Positions 34,581 through 43,881 of a DNA stretch of 64,000 nucleotides are shown here, in pieces. Both the position numbers and the translations under genes were made by a program. The DNA is from Candidatus Paceibacterota bacterium. GTDB lineage: Bacteria; Verrucomicrobiota; Verrucomicrobiia; Limisphaerales; UBA8199. The stretch lies in assembly GCA_035452965.1 (NCBI GenBank), contig DAOTCE010000001.1, positions 124,001 through 188,000 of the forward strand, given 5' to 3'. Each line of letters begins with the position of its first letter. The first letter of the stretch is position 1. The notes under the pieces were generated by a model. That model was given only the letters and a program-made list of their open reading frames with translations. It did no database searches and was not told where the DNA came from.

Positions 34581-36038
34581 ATGCCGCAGGAGTACCGCCA
34601 AATTCTGAAGCACATTGACCAGCCGGGCTACACGCCCGACGTGGAGTGCTACTTGCGCCATGGCGGCTACGAGGCCCTGCGCAAGGCCCTGGCGCTCCGG
34701 CCCGGGGTACTCCCCAACGGCCAGATTCTCAGCGGCCCCGAGCAACTGCGCCAGGAAGTCATGGTCTCCGGCCTGCGGGGCCGCGGCGGCGCCGGCTTCT
34801 CCTGCGGGCTGAAATGGTCCTTTGTGGACCGCAAGAGCGGCAAGCCGATCTACCTCATCTGCAACGCGGATGAGTCCGAGCCAGGCACGTTCAAGGACAA
34901 GCAGATCATCTACAAAGACCCGCACCAGATGCTGGAGGGCATCATCATCGCCAGTTACGCGAACGATGTGCACCTCGCCTACATCTACATTCGCGGCGAG
35001 TTCGCCGAGGGCGCGCAAATCCTCAATCGCGCGCTGAAGGAAGCGCGGGCGAAGAACTTCCTTGGCAAGAACATCCTCGGCTCGGGCTATGACCTCGAGG
35101 TCTATGTTCACCGCGGCGCCGGCGCTTACATTTGCGGCGAGGAAACCGGCCTTATCGAATCCCTGGAAGGCAAGCGCGCGTATCCGCGCATCAAGCCGCC
35201 CTATTTCCCCGCCGTGCTCGGGCTCTATATGTGCCCCACGATCGTCAATAACGTCGAGACGCTTTGCGCGGTCAAGCACATCGCCGCGATGGGCGGCGCT
35301 GAATACGCCAGGCTCGGCACGCCCAACAACACCGGCACGCGGATCGTGAGCATCAGCGGCCAGGTCCGGCGGCCCGGCTATTACGAAGTCGAGGTCGGGA
35401 AAGTGACGCTCGGCGAACTGATCAATGATCCCGCCTTCGGCGGCGGCCTGCGCGACGGAAGGACGCTCAAGGCGGTGATCCCCGGTGGTTCCTCGGCCAA
35501 GGTCCTGAAGGCCGGCGAGAAGTTCAAACTCCGGCGCAGAGGTCTCGATGGCAGGGAAAGCGAACAGGAGGTCGAGATGCTCGATTTGCCCTACGACTTC
35601 GACTCGCTTATTGCCGCCGGCACCATGTCTGGCTCAGGGGCGATCATCGTGCTGGACGATTCGGCTGACATCGTCGAGGCGCTGGCCAACATCGCCGAGT
35701 TCTACGCCCACGAAAGCTGTGGCCAATGCACGCCCTGCCGCGAAGGTTCGCTCTGGATGGCCAAAGTCCTCCACCGGCTCACGCGCGGTGAAGGCCGCCA
35801 GGGCGATGCCGATTGCCTGGCCCGCATCGCCGACAATATCCCTGGCGGGCGCACGATATGCGCCTTCGGCGAAGCCTGCGCCTGGCCCGTGCAGAGCTTC
35901 GTTGCCAAGTTCAAAGATGAGTTCGTTGCCCGCGGCGCCGGAGATGAGGAACGCCGCGCCAGGAAGAAGAACGAAGCAACTTTGTCGCCCGAGTCGCCTC
36001 ATAACTCGACAGCGGCCGTGCCGGCCCAGGTTGGCTGA
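34581..36038 (+). CDS. nuoF: NADH-quinone oxidoreductase subunit F
   Basis: 485 residues. This is the FMN- and NADH-binding subunit: GLRGRGGAGFSCGLKW (NADH/FMN loop), NADESEPGTFKD, GAYICGEETGLIESLEGKR in two parts, and the N3 cluster ligands CGQCTPCREG with a later Cys in FGEACAWPVQSF. It accepts electrons from NADH and passes them to NuoE/NuoG clusters. The tail of about 45 residues after the last Cys is low-complexity and charged. Confidence 0.95.
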   Translation: MPQEYRQILKHIDQPGYTPDVECYLRHGGYEALRKALALRPGVLPNGQILSGPEQLRQEVMVSGLRGRGGAGFSCGLKWSFVDRKSGKPIYLICNADESEPGTFKDKQIIYKDPHQMLEGIIIASYANDVHLAYIYIRGEFAEGAQILNRALKEARAKNFLGKNILGSGYDLEVYVHRGAGAYICGEETGLIESLEGKRAYPRIKPPYFPAVLGLYMCPTIVNNVETLCAVKHIAAMGGAEYARLGTPNNTGTRIVSISGQVRRPGYYEVEVGKVTLGELINDPAFGGGLRDGRTLKAVIPGGSSAKVLKAGEKFKLRRRGLDGRESEQEVEMLDLPYDFDSLIAAGTMSGSGAIIVLDDSADIVEALANIAEFYAHESCGQCTPCREGSLWMAKVLHRLTRGEGRQGDADCLARIADNIPGGRTICAFGEACAWPVQSFVAKFKDEFVARGAGDEERRARKKNEATLSPESPHNSTAAVPAQVG

Positions 36039-36044
36039 CCAGCA

Positions 36045-37742
36045 ATGTCCACGCCCTCCACAAACCAAATTCAGCCTCCGCCTGCGGATACAATCAAGGT
36101 GCGCGTCAACGGCCAGGAAGTGGAGGTGCCGCGGACGATGCCCGATCCGGTCACCGGCAAGCCGGCGCCGGCGACAATGATCCAGGCCTGCTTCGCGGCC
36201 GGCACCATGGTGCCGCACTATTGCTACCACCCCAAGCTTCCCGTTGCGGGCAATTGCCGCATGTGCCTCGTCGAGTTCGGCACTCCCGCGCTCGGCCCGG
36301 ACCGCAAGCCGATCATCAACCCTGACGGGACGCCCAGGATTGCCAAAGCGCCGCGCCCCGCGATCGCCTGCGCCACGCCGGTATCCGCGGGCATGGAAAT
36401 TTACACGGACACGCCGGCGGTGAAGCAAATGCGCGAGGGAGTGCTGGAGTTCCTGCTCATCAACCACCCGCTCGATTGCCCGATCTGCGATCAGGCCGGC
36501 GAATGCAAGCTGCAGGAATACTCCGTGGACTATGGCCGGTCAGAGAGCCGCTTCGTCGAAGCCAAGGTGCACAAGCCCAAGCGCGTGGACCTCGGTCCGC
36601 GCATCGTGCTGGACGACGAACGCTGCATTCTCTGCACGCGCTGCATCCGGTTCACCCGGGACATCGTGGGCGACGATGCGCTCGGCATCGTCAACCGCGG
36701 CAGTTACAACACGCTCACCGCGTATCCGGGCAGGGTGTTCGACAACAACTACACCCTGAACACCGTGGACCTCTGTCCGGTGGGCGCGCTCACGTCGAAG
36801 GATTTCCGGTTCCAAATGCGCGTCTGGTTCCTCAAGGAGACCAAGAGCCTCTGCACCAGTTGCGCCACCGGCTGCAACATCATCATCGGATCGCGCGAAG
36901 ATAAGATTTGCCGCTACGAGCCGCGTGAAAATGACGCCGTGAATGCCAGCTGGATGTGCGATCACGGCCGGCTGAACTACAAGTGGATCGGGCGGGAAGA
37001 CCGCCTGGCGGAAATCCGCCAGCCGAAGCCCGAAAGCCAAAGTGAAGCGGCAAGCTGGGCCTCAGCAATGAAGGATGTGGCCGACAAGCTGAAGCAGGCG
37101 GCGCCGGGCTCGGTCGCGGTCATCGCCTCGGCCCGGCAGACCAATGAGGAGCTCTACCTGCTGGCGAAGCTGGCGAAGAAGCTAGGCGCCCTGACGGATT
37201 CAGTGCCCCGCATGGGAGAGGGCGACCGGCTGCTGTTGAATGCAGACCGAAACCCGAACAGCACTGGCGCGCGGCTCACCGGCATCGCCGCCGAGCCCAT
37301 GGGCTCGAACCTGCCTGACATCGCCGAAGGCATTCGTGGCGGACGCATCAGGACTCTGTTGGTTGTAGGCGAAGACGTGACTCGGCATGGGCTGGGCGCG
37401 GACGTGCTGGAAAAGCTGGAGACGCTCATCGTCAGTGACATTCTCCCGAACGCGACAACCCAGCTGGCGCACTACCTCTTGCCGGGATGCTCCCATGCGG
37501 AGAAACGCGGCACTTTCACGACCGCCAAAGGCAGGGTGCAGAAGTTCATGAAGGCCATTGAACCCCCGGGGGACGCCCGTCCCGAGTGGGAGTTCCTGCG
37601 CGACCTGGTGGCCAGTGTCACTGGCCAGGACCGGCCGGTGAGCATCGAAGCTCTGTTCAACCAAATGGCCGCCGAGGTCCCCGCGTTCCGCGGCCTCACC
37701 TGGGCGGCGTTGGGCGATCTGGGCGTCACCATCAGAATTTAG
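36045..37742 (+). CDS. nuoG: NADH-quinone oxidoreductase subunit G (short form)
   Basis: 565 residues; many NuoG proteins reach 700-900. The N-terminal [2Fe-2S] ferredoxin domain has HYCYHP followed by NCRMC, then the His-Cys cluster region LDCPICDQAGECKLQEYS, the CILCTRCIRFTRD [4Fe-4S] motif and the CTSCATGCN cluster near residue 278. A shortened molybdopterin-oxidoreductase-like domain follows, with HYLLPGCSHAEKRGTFT as its recognisable end. The truncated domain lacks the usual C-terminal portion. It is the electron wire of the peripheral arm. Confidence 0.92.
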   Translation: MSTPSTNQIQPPPADTIKVRVNGQEVEVPRTMPDPVTGKPAPATMIQACFAAGTMVPHYCYHPKLPVAGNCRMCLVEFGTPALGPDRKPIINPDGTPRIAKAPRPAIACATPVSAGMEIYTDTPAVKQMREGVLEFLLINHPLDCPICDQAGECKLQEYSVDYGRSESRFVEAKVHKPKRVDLGPRIVLDDERCILCTRCIRFTRDIVGDDALGIVNRGSYNTLTAYPGRVFDNNYTLNTVDLCPVGALTSKDFRFQMRVWFLKETKSLCTSCATGCNIIIGSREDKICRYEPRENDAVNASWMCDHGRLNYKWIGREDRLAEIRQPKPESQSEAASWASAMKDVADKLKQAAPGSVAVIASARQTNEELYLLAKLAKKLGALTDSVPRMGEGDRLLLNADRNPNSTGARLTGIAAEPMGSNLPDIAEGIRGGRIRTLLVVGEDVTRHGLGADVLEKLETLIVSDILPNATTQLAHYLLPGCSHAEKRGTFTTAKGRVQKFMKAIEPPGDARPEWEFLRDLVASVTGQDRPVSIEALFNQMAAEVPAFRGLTWAALGDLGVTIRI

Positions 37743-37745
37743 GCG

Positions 37746-38855
37746 ATGATTCAGGCAATCCTAAACTGGTTTGGGAGCGAGACAGGACAATTCGTGCTGT
37801 TCAGCGCACTGAAGATCCTGGGCGTCTTCTCGGTGCTGATGTTCATCGTCGCCTACGCCGTCTGGGTGGAACGCAGAACCGCGGCGTTTATCCAGGACCG
37901 CTACGGCCCCAATCGCGTCGGGCCGTTCGGCCTGCTGCAGCCCGCAGCCGATGCCATCAAGGCGTTTCTGAAAGAAGACTTCACGCCGGCTCACGTGCGC
38001 AAGGTGTATTACTGGCTGGCCCCGGCGATTGTGATGATTCCAAGCCTGCTCACGGTGGCCATCATCCCCTTTGGCTCGCTGTTGGGTGGCCAAAAGATGG
38101 TGATCGCGGACCTGAACGTGGGTGTCCTTTACACCTTTGGTATCGTCTCGCTGGGCGTGTACGGCATCGTGCTCGCCGGCTATGCGGCCAGATCGAAGTA
38201 TCCGTTCATCGGCGGCATCCGCTCCAGCGCGCAGATGATCTCTTACGAGATCGCCATGGGCATGTCGGTCATCCCATTGCTCCTGATCGCCTGCGGGCTG
38301 GACGTCCAGCAGTTGAGCGCCGGGTGGCAGGCGCTCCTGGAAGGAACCAGCAGCCTGAACCTCAACCGCCTTGTCTCCTGGCAGGCCGGTCACGGCTGGC
38401 TCGTCCTTTATGCCCCGCTTTCATTCGTCATCTTCCTCGCCGCCATGTTCGCCGAGACCAATCGCATGCCGTTCGACCTGCCCGAAGCCGAACAGGAGCT
38501 GGCCGGGGGGTACAATGTCGAATACAGTTCGATGAAGTTTGCGCTCTTCTTCATGGGGGAATACGCCAACATGGCCGCGGGCGCCGCGCTGATGGTGACG
38601 CTGTTCCTGGGCGGCTGGACGCTGCCGCTGCCGGGCCTGGACCAGCCGGCGGCGACGGTTTGGATCGGGCTGCTGCAGATTGGCGTGTTCCTGGCCAAGA
38701 CGGTGTGTGTTATTTTCATGGTTATTTGGGTGCGCTGGATGTGGCCGCGCTTCCGTTACGACCAGCTCATGGATCTGGGCTGGAAGAGGTTTATTCCGCT
38801 GGCGCTGGCCAATATCATGGTCACGGCCGCGGTGCTTTGGGTGGGGGCCAGATGA
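37746..38855 (+). CDS. nuoH: NADH-quinone oxidoreductase subunit H
   Basis: 369 residues with about eight to nine membrane helices. Family signatures are ERRTAAFIQDRYGPNRVGPFG split over the first loop, the quinone-channel segment YSSMKFALFFMGEYANM, and ETNRMPFDLPEAEQELAGGYNVEYS. NuoH links the peripheral arm to the membrane arm. The stop overlaps the nuoI start by ATGA. Confidence 0.95.
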   Translation: MIQAILNWFGSETGQFVLFSALKILGVFSVLMFIVAYAVWVERRTAAFIQDRYGPNRVGPFGLLQPAADAIKAFLKEDFTPAHVRKVYYWLAPAIVMIPSLLTVAIIPFGSLLGGQKMVIADLNVGVLYTFGIVSLGVYGIVLAGYAARSKYPFIGGIRSSAQMISYEIAMGMSVIPLLLIACGLDVQQLSAGWQALLEGTSSLNLNRLVSWQAGHGWLVLYAPLSFVIFLAAMFAETNRMPFDLPEAEQELAGGYNVEYSSMKFALFFMGEYANMAAGAALMVTLFLGGWTLPLPGLDQPAATVWIGLLQIGVFLAKTVCVIFMVIWVRWMWPRFRYDQLMDLGWKRFIPLALANIMVTAAVLWVGAR

Positions 38856-39385
38856 TCATCCAGCGCAGAAAACTGAATCTCTGGGAACGGCTTTACCTGC
38901 CGGCGGTGATTGGCGGGTTCAAGGTCAGCCTGCGCCACTTCTTCAAGAAGAAGGTCACCATGCAGTACCCCGAGGAGCGGTGGGTCGTGCCCGAAGGCTA
39001 TCGGGGCGCGCCCTACCTCGTGCGCGACCAGGATGGGCGCACGAAGTGCGTCTCCTGCCAGTTGTGCGAGTTTGTCTGCCCGCCCAAAGCCATCCGCATC
39101 ACGCCGCCTGGGCCGGCGGGCGCCCCGGAAGCCGGCAATGTCGAGAAGGCGCCGAAGGAATTCGAGATCAACATGCTCCGTTGCATCTTCTGCGGCTATT
39201 GCCAGGAGGTCTGCCCCGAGGAAGCCATTTTCCTGATGGAGGATTACTCCCTCACCGGCACCAACCGCGCCGAGATGATCTATAACAAAGAGAAATTGCT
39301 CGCCCTGGGGGGCGTTCATCAGGACAAGATAGGAAAGTGGAAGAAGAAAGCTCAGGAAGCTCGCGCGCAGGGGGTGGAGCCGTGA
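38852..39385 (+). CDS. nuoI: NADH-quinone oxidoreductase subunit I
   Basis: 177 residues with two [4Fe-4S] motifs, CVSCQLCEFVCPPKAI and CIFCGYCQEVCPEEAI, carrying clusters N6a and N6b. The ATG at 38852 overlaps nuoH by 4 bp; the same phase is open far upstream through nuoG and nuoH, but that part is not coding. The sequence between the motifs includes a Pro/Gly-rich insertion of about 20 residues. Confidence 0.95.
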   Translation: MIIQRRKLNLWERLYLPAVIGGFKVSLRHFFKKKVTMQYPEERWVVPEGYRGAPYLVRDQDGRTKCVSCQLCEFVCPPKAIRITPPGPAGAPEAGNVEKAPKEFEINMLRCIFCGYCQEVCPEEAIFLMEDYSLTGTNRAEMIYNKEKLLALGGVHQDKIGKWKKKAQEARAQGVEP

Positions 39386-39515
39386 CGGGTTGCACCATAG
39401 CAGGCGCCGGCCTCAGTCGGCGCATTCTTCCCACACCACAGATGGGGCCGGCTGCCGTCGGCGGCTCCATCCTGTTGGCGAATCGAGCATCCTCAGTCAA
39501 CCGGAGGCCTTGGTA

Positions 39516-40022
39516 GTGCAGGACGCCCTTTTCTACATCTTTGCGTTCCTGACGTTGGTGTTTGGCTTTCTCGTCGTCGCCAACCCGTTCAGCCGCAACC
39601 CGGTCACCGGCGCGATGTTCCTGGTGCTGACCATTGTTTCGCTGGCCGGCCTGTTCGTCCTGCTGCACGCCTTCTTCCTGGCGGCTGTGCAGGTGCTGGT
39701 CTATGCGGGCGCGGTGATGGTCCTGTTCCTGTTTGTCATCATGGTGCTGGATCTGAAGGCGGAGGAGCGGCGGAAGTTGAAAACGCTGGGAGTAGCGGGG
39801 GGGCTGGTTTCAGCCGGGGCAATCCTCGCTATTTTCCTAAGCAGCCTGCTGCATCTGAGCTCATCCCTCGGTGCCAGTGAATCGCCCGGGATCGAGGGCG
39901 GTACCGTGCGGCTCGGCAAATCCCTGTTTACGGACTACCTGCTGCCGTTCGAGATCGTGTCGTTGATCCTGCTCGTCGCGATGGTTGGTGTGGTGTTGCT
40001 CAGCAAGAAGGACCTGAAATGA
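39516..40022 (+). CDS. nuoJ: NADH-quinone oxidoreductase subunit J
   Basis: 168 residues, five predicted membrane helices, with NPVTGAMFLVLTIVSLAG and VQVLVYAGAVMVLFLFVIMVL as family segments. The GTG at 39516 is chosen because GGAGG lies 8 bp upstream and the preceding 42 codons of the open frame are not membrane-like. The 130 bp after nuoI hold nothing recognisable. The end overlaps nuoK by ATGA. Confidence 0.92.
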   Translation: MQDALFYIFAFLTLVFGFLVVANPFSRNPVTGAMFLVLTIVSLAGLFVLLHAFFLAAVQVLVYAGAVMVLFLFVIMVLDLKAEERRKLKTLGVAGGLVSAGAILAIFLSSLLHLSSSLGASESPGIEGGTVRLGKSLFTDYLLPFEIVSLILLVAMVGVVLLSKKDLK

Positions 40023-40324
40023 CCATCGGCCTGGAACATTATCTGGTCGTCAGCGTGCTGCTCTTCTGCCTGGGGCTGCTGGGGGTGATTGTGCGGCGCA
40101 ACCTGCTGGTCATCTACATGTCGCTCGAGTTGATGCTCAACGCGGCCAACCTGGCGCTGGTGGCCTTCTCGCGCTTCACCAATAATCTCGATGGCCAGGT
40201 CTTCGTGTTCTTTGTGATTACCGTCGCCGCCGCAGAAGTGTCAGTGGGCCTGGCGCTGATCGTGGCGCTTTACCGCAAGCGCCAATCAGCCCACGTTGAG
40301 GATTTGACCACCCTGCGACTTTAG
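40019..40324 (+). CDS. nuoK: NADH-quinone oxidoreductase subunit K
   Basis: 101 residues, three membrane helices. The conserved glutamate in YMSLELMLNAANLALVAF takes part in proton translocation, and VTVAAAEVSVGLALIVALYR is typical. It overlaps nuoJ by 4 bp, and nuoL follows after 3 bp. Confidence 0.95.
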   Translation: MTIGLEHYLVVSVLLFCLGLLGVIVRRNLLVIYMSLELMLNAANLALVAFSRFTNNLDGQVFVFFVITVAAAEVSVGLALIVALYRKRQSAHVEDLTTLRL

Positions 40325-40327
40325 CTG

Positions 40328-42193
40328 ATGCGCCCGGACCTGATACCCTGGATCATCCTGTTTCTCCCGCTGCTGGCGGCGGCGGTCATTACGCTGTTCA
40401 CGCAGCACGACCGCAAGCTCAGCGCGGGGCTTTCCACCGGGGCGGTGGTGGCCGGGTTCCTCCTAAGCATCCTCTTCGTTGGGCTGACCGGTTGGGAATC
40501 CAGGCCTGATTCCTCCGTCACCTGGTTGACGATTGGCGGCCTGCACGTGGATTTCGGACTACGTTTCGACCCGCTGAGCCTGCTGATGCTCCTCGTCGTC
40601 ACGGGCGTCGCCAGCGCCATTCACATTTACTCCTGGGGCTACATGAGCGAAGACCGCGGCTTCCCGCGCTACTTCGCCTGCCTGAGCTTCTTCACTTTCT
40701 CGATGCTTGGCATCGTGCTCGCCAACAACTTCCTGGAGCTTTTCATCTTCTGGGAGCTGGTGGGCGTGTCCAGCTATCTGCTCATCGGCTTCTGGTTCGA
40801 ACGGCCTGCGGCGGCGGATGCCGGCAAGAAGGCATTCGTCACCACGCGCCTTGGGGACTTCGGCTTCCTCCTCGGAATCATGATGGTCTGGACGACCTTT
40901 AGCTCCCTTAGGTTCGCCGACATCGAGAATGCCCCGGCCTCCAACCCGCAAGCTCTGGGCGCGCTGGCGACTGCCGCGGGCTTGCTGATCTTCTGCGGCG
41001 CGATGGGCAAGAGCGCCCAGTTCCCGCTGCACGTCTGGCTGCCCGACGCCATGGAAGGCCCCACGCCTGTCAGCGCCCTCATTCATGCCGCGACAATGGT
41101 GGCCGCGGGCGTCTACATGCTTTGCCGGGTGTTCTTCATCTTCACGCCCGACGCGCTGACCATGATCGCGTGGATCGGCGCCTTTACTGCGCTGCTGTCA
41201 GCGGTCATCGCCGTTCAGCAGAACGACATCAAGCGCATCCTGGCGTACTCGACACTCTCTCAGCTGGGCTACATGGTCATGGCGGTCGGCCTCCTTGCGC
41301 CCGCGCCGGCCATGTTCCACCTGACCACGCACGCGTTTTTCAAGGCGCTGCTCTTCCTGGGAGCGGGCTCGGTCATCATCGCGCTCCATCACGAGCAGGA
41401 CATCTGGAACATGGGCGGGCTGCGGGCGAAGATGCCCGTCACATTCTGGACTTTCATGACGGGCACACTGGCGCTCGCGGGCTTGCCTCCGTTCAGCGGA
41501 TTCTACAGCAAGGACAGCATCCTCGCGCACGCTGCCCAACACAGCCCCGTGCTGTTCGCCTTGGGCGCCGTGGTGGCAGCACTTACGACCTTCTACATGT
41601 TCCGGCTGGTGTTCGTTGCTTTCCTCGGCGCGCCGAAGTCCGAGGCCGCCGGGCGCGCGCACGAGTCGCCGCCGGTTATGGCGTGGCCGTTGCGGATTCT
41701 GGCCGTGTTCAGCGTGATTGGCGGGCTGATCGGCGTCGAGCAGCTCTACGGGAGACAATTCCCGGGGGAACACGTCGAGCCGAGCGTTTCTTTTGCCGGG
41801 AAATTGTTTGCGCCTTTCATCCACGCTCCCCTCGCCGCCGGTTCGGGCTTGCTCGCGGTGCTGGTCGGGTTCGCCGCCGCCTACGCGCTTTATGCGAAAG
41901 CGGCCAAGGACCCGTTGCCGGAGATGCTGGGCGCGCTGGCGCGGGCCATGCGCAACCGCTTTTACCTCGACGAGCTTTACCAAGCCACGGTCATTCGCTT
42001 GCATGACTGCATGGCTGCGATCGCCGACTGGTTCGATCGATGGATTATCGCGGGTGTGGGCGTGCGCGGGACGCACGGCACCACCGAACTGGCCGGGCGG
42101 GCGTTACGGTTGCTCCAGACCGGCAACCTGCAGACCTACACCTTTCTGTTCGCGCTGGGCGTGGCGTTGATCCTGTACCTGGTTCTCTTCTAA
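40328..42193 (+). CDS. nuoL: NADH-quinone oxidoreductase subunit L
   Basis: 621 residues, Mrp-antiporter-like, with around 15 membrane helices. Key segments are FIFWELVGVSSYLLIGFWF, KSAQFPLHVWLPDAMEGPTPVSALIHAATMV in pieces (the conserved Lys and Glu/Asp of the proton path), and NDIKRILAYSTLSQLGYM. It is the distal proton-pumping subunit with the long lateral helix. The C-terminal region ends with further membrane segments. Confidence 0.95.
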   Translation: MRPDLIPWIILFLPLLAAAVITLFTQHDRKLSAGLSTGAVVAGFLLSILFVGLTGWESRPDSSVTWLTIGGLHVDFGLRFDPLSLLMLLVVTGVASAIHIYSWGYMSEDRGFPRYFACLSFFTFSMLGIVLANNFLELFIFWELVGVSSYLLIGFWFERPAAADAGKKAFVTTRLGDFGFLLGIMMVWTTFSSLRFADIENAPASNPQALGALATAAGLLIFCGAMGKSAQFPLHVWLPDAMEGPTPVSALIHAATMVAAGVYMLCRVFFIFTPDALTMIAWIGAFTALLSAVIAVQQNDIKRILAYSTLSQLGYMVMAVGLLAPAPAMFHLTTHAFFKALLFLGAGSVIIALHHEQDIWNMGGLRAKMPVTFWTFMTGTLALAGLPPFSGFYSKDSILAHAAQHSPVLFALGAVVAALTTFYMFRLVFVAFLGAPKSEAAGRAHESPPVMAWPLRILAVFSVIGGLIGVEQLYGRQFPGEHVEPSVSFAGKLFAPFIHAPLAAGSGLLAVLVGFAAAYALYAKAAKDPLPEMLGALARAMRNRFYLDELYQATVIRLHDCMAAIADWFDRWIIAGVGVRGTHGTTELAGRALRLLQTGNLQTYTFLFALGVALILYLVLF

Positions 42194-42195
42194 GC

Positions 42196-43881
42196 ATGTC
42201 GCCGCTCACCTACATCCTCGGCTGGCCGCTCTGCGCAGCAATTATCCTGCTGCTGCTGCCGCGCACCTTCCGGCCGGTGCTGCGCGGCGTCGCCATCCTC
42301 GCCACGTTTATTTCGGCGCTGCTGGCGCTGAAGATGTTCCTGCAGTTCGACGCCGGCCTCCCCGGGTACCAGTTCGAGCAGCAGGTCTCCTGGGTGCAAA
42401 GTCTCGGCATCAGCTACCACGTCGGCGTGGACGGCATCAACGTTGGCCTGGTCCTGATGGGCGCCATCGTCGCGTTCGCGGCGGCCTGCGTCTCCTGGGA
42501 GATCAAAGAGCGGGAGAAGGAATTCTATATCCTGCTGCTGGTGATGGCCGGCGGCATCCTCGGCGCCTTTGCGTCGCTTGACCTGTTCTTCTTCTACTTC
42601 TTCCACGAGCTGGCCCTGGTGCCGACCTTCATCATGATTGGCGTGTGGGGCCGCGGCGAGCAGAAGAACTACGCCACGTTCCAGATCACCCTCTACCTCA
42701 GCATCGGCGCGCTCATCGCGCTGGTGGGGCTGATCGCGCTTTACGCGCAGTCCGGCGCCGGCACGTTCGACATTCCAAAGCTGGCCGAGCATCTCAAGAA
42801 ACAGCCCCTGTCCCCGGGCGCGCAGAACTTCATCTTCCCCTTGCTGCTCTTTGGCTTCGGGATCCTGGTGTCGCTCTGGCCGTTCCACACGTGGGCTCCG
42901 CTCGGCTATGGCTCGGCGCCCGCCGCCACCGCCATGCTCCATGCCGGCGTGCTCAAGAAGTTCGGCCTCTACGGTTTGATCCGCATCGCGCTGCCCTTGC
43001 TCCCGGACGCCGCGCAAAGTTGGATGCACCTCCTCGCCTGGCTCTGCCTGGGCAACCTTTTGTACTGCGGCTGGGTCGCCATGCGCCAGAAGGACTTCAA
43101 CTGGCTTGTCGGCTATTCCAGCGTCGCGCACATGGGCTTTGTGTTCCTCGGCATTGCGACCTTGAACCTCATCGGGGTGACCGGCGCGGTGCTGGTGATG
43201 ATTGCGCACGGCTTCCTCGCGGCGCTGACGTTCGGCCTGGGCGGCTACATCTATCAGCAGACCGGCACCCTGGAAATGGAGCGGCTCGGCGGGCTGCTCC
43301 GCCGGCTGCCGTTCATTGGCGCGGTGCTAACGATGGCGGCGATTGCCGGCTGCGGCCTGCCCGGCTTTGCCAACTTCGCGGGCGAGATCACCGTCTTCTT
43401 CGGCGCCTGGCAGAGCTTCCGGCTGGTGACGATCCTGGCGTGCTGGGGCGCGCTGATCATCGGCGCGGTTTACATGCTGCGGGTGATCCGCGCGATGTTG
43501 CATGGGCCACTGCCGGAACAATGGGCCAATGTGGCGGATGCTCCACACCTCTGGCGCAAAGCCCCGTTCATTCTTCTACTTGCCGGCCTGCTCGTCTTCG
43601 GCTGCTTCCCGCGACTGCTCACCGACAAGATCGAGCCCAGTGTCGGCGAGAAAGTCATCGCCGCATTTGCCCCGAAGACACCTGCCAAACCCATTTTGGC
43701 CACCCGTTCGCCAACGAAACAGGTTGTGCCAGTCCAAGACCGTACCGCGGCGGCGGGAGACCTCCATACCGGCGAGATGAATAGGCCAAGTCTCCCAACC
43801 AGCCCGTGTTGGGACATCCCCGGGGAAGCGCGTTTTCTGAATAACCCTGACGACCGGATGCCTGCATTTCCACCCGGATGA
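42196..43881 (+). CDS. nuoM: NADH-quinone oxidoreductase subunit M
   Basis: 561 residues from the ATG at 42196, 2 bp after nuoL. Conserved elements are YHVGVDGINVGLVLMGAIV, FFHELALVPTFIMIG-WG, LWPFHTWAPLGYGSAPAATAMLHAGVLKKFG in pieces, and YSSVAHMGFV. The last membrane helix ends near residue 485. About 70 further residues, Pro/Thr/Arg-rich and without helices, are not expected in NuoM and may derive from inserted or read-through sequence. The stop overlaps nuoN by ATGA. Confidence 0.92.
   Translation: MSPLTYILGWPLCAAIILLLLPRTFRPVLRGVAILATFISALLALKMFLQFDAGLPGYQFEQQVSWVQSLGISYHVGVDGINVGLVLMGAIVAFAAACVSWEIKEREKEFYILLLVMAGGILGAFASLDLFFFYFFHELALVPTFIMIGVWGRGEQKNYATFQITLYLSIGALIALVGLIALYAQSGAGTFDIPKLAEHLKKQPLSPGAQNFIFPLLLFGFGILVSLWPFHTWAPLGYGSAPAATAMLHAGVLKKFGLYGLIRIALPLLPDAAQSWMHLLAWLCLGNLLYCGWVAMRQKDFNWLVGYSSVAHMGFVFLGIATLNLIGVTGAVLVMIAHGFLAALTFGLGGYIYQQTGTLEMERLGGLLRRLPFIGAVLTMAAIAGCGLPGFANFAGEITVFFGAWQSFRLVTILACWGALIIGAVYMLRVIRAMLHGPLPEQWANVADAPHLWRKAPFILLLAGLLVFGCFPRLLTDKIEPSVGEKVIAAFAPKTPAKPILATRSPTKQVVPVQDRTAAAGDLHTGEMNRPSLPTSPCWDIPGEARFLNNPDDRMPAFPPG

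Noticed and set aside
33729..35279. Long antisense open frame (516 codons) across nuoD, nuoE, the tRNA and nuoF
   Set aside because: The opposite strand encodes well-conserved Nuo subunits and a tRNA; the frame follows from high GC codon bias and has no recognisable domain.
37586..38851. Long N-terminal extension of the nuoI frame
   Set aside because: It overlaps nuoG and nuoH in another phase. The NuoI family start is at 38852, with an ATGA overlap.
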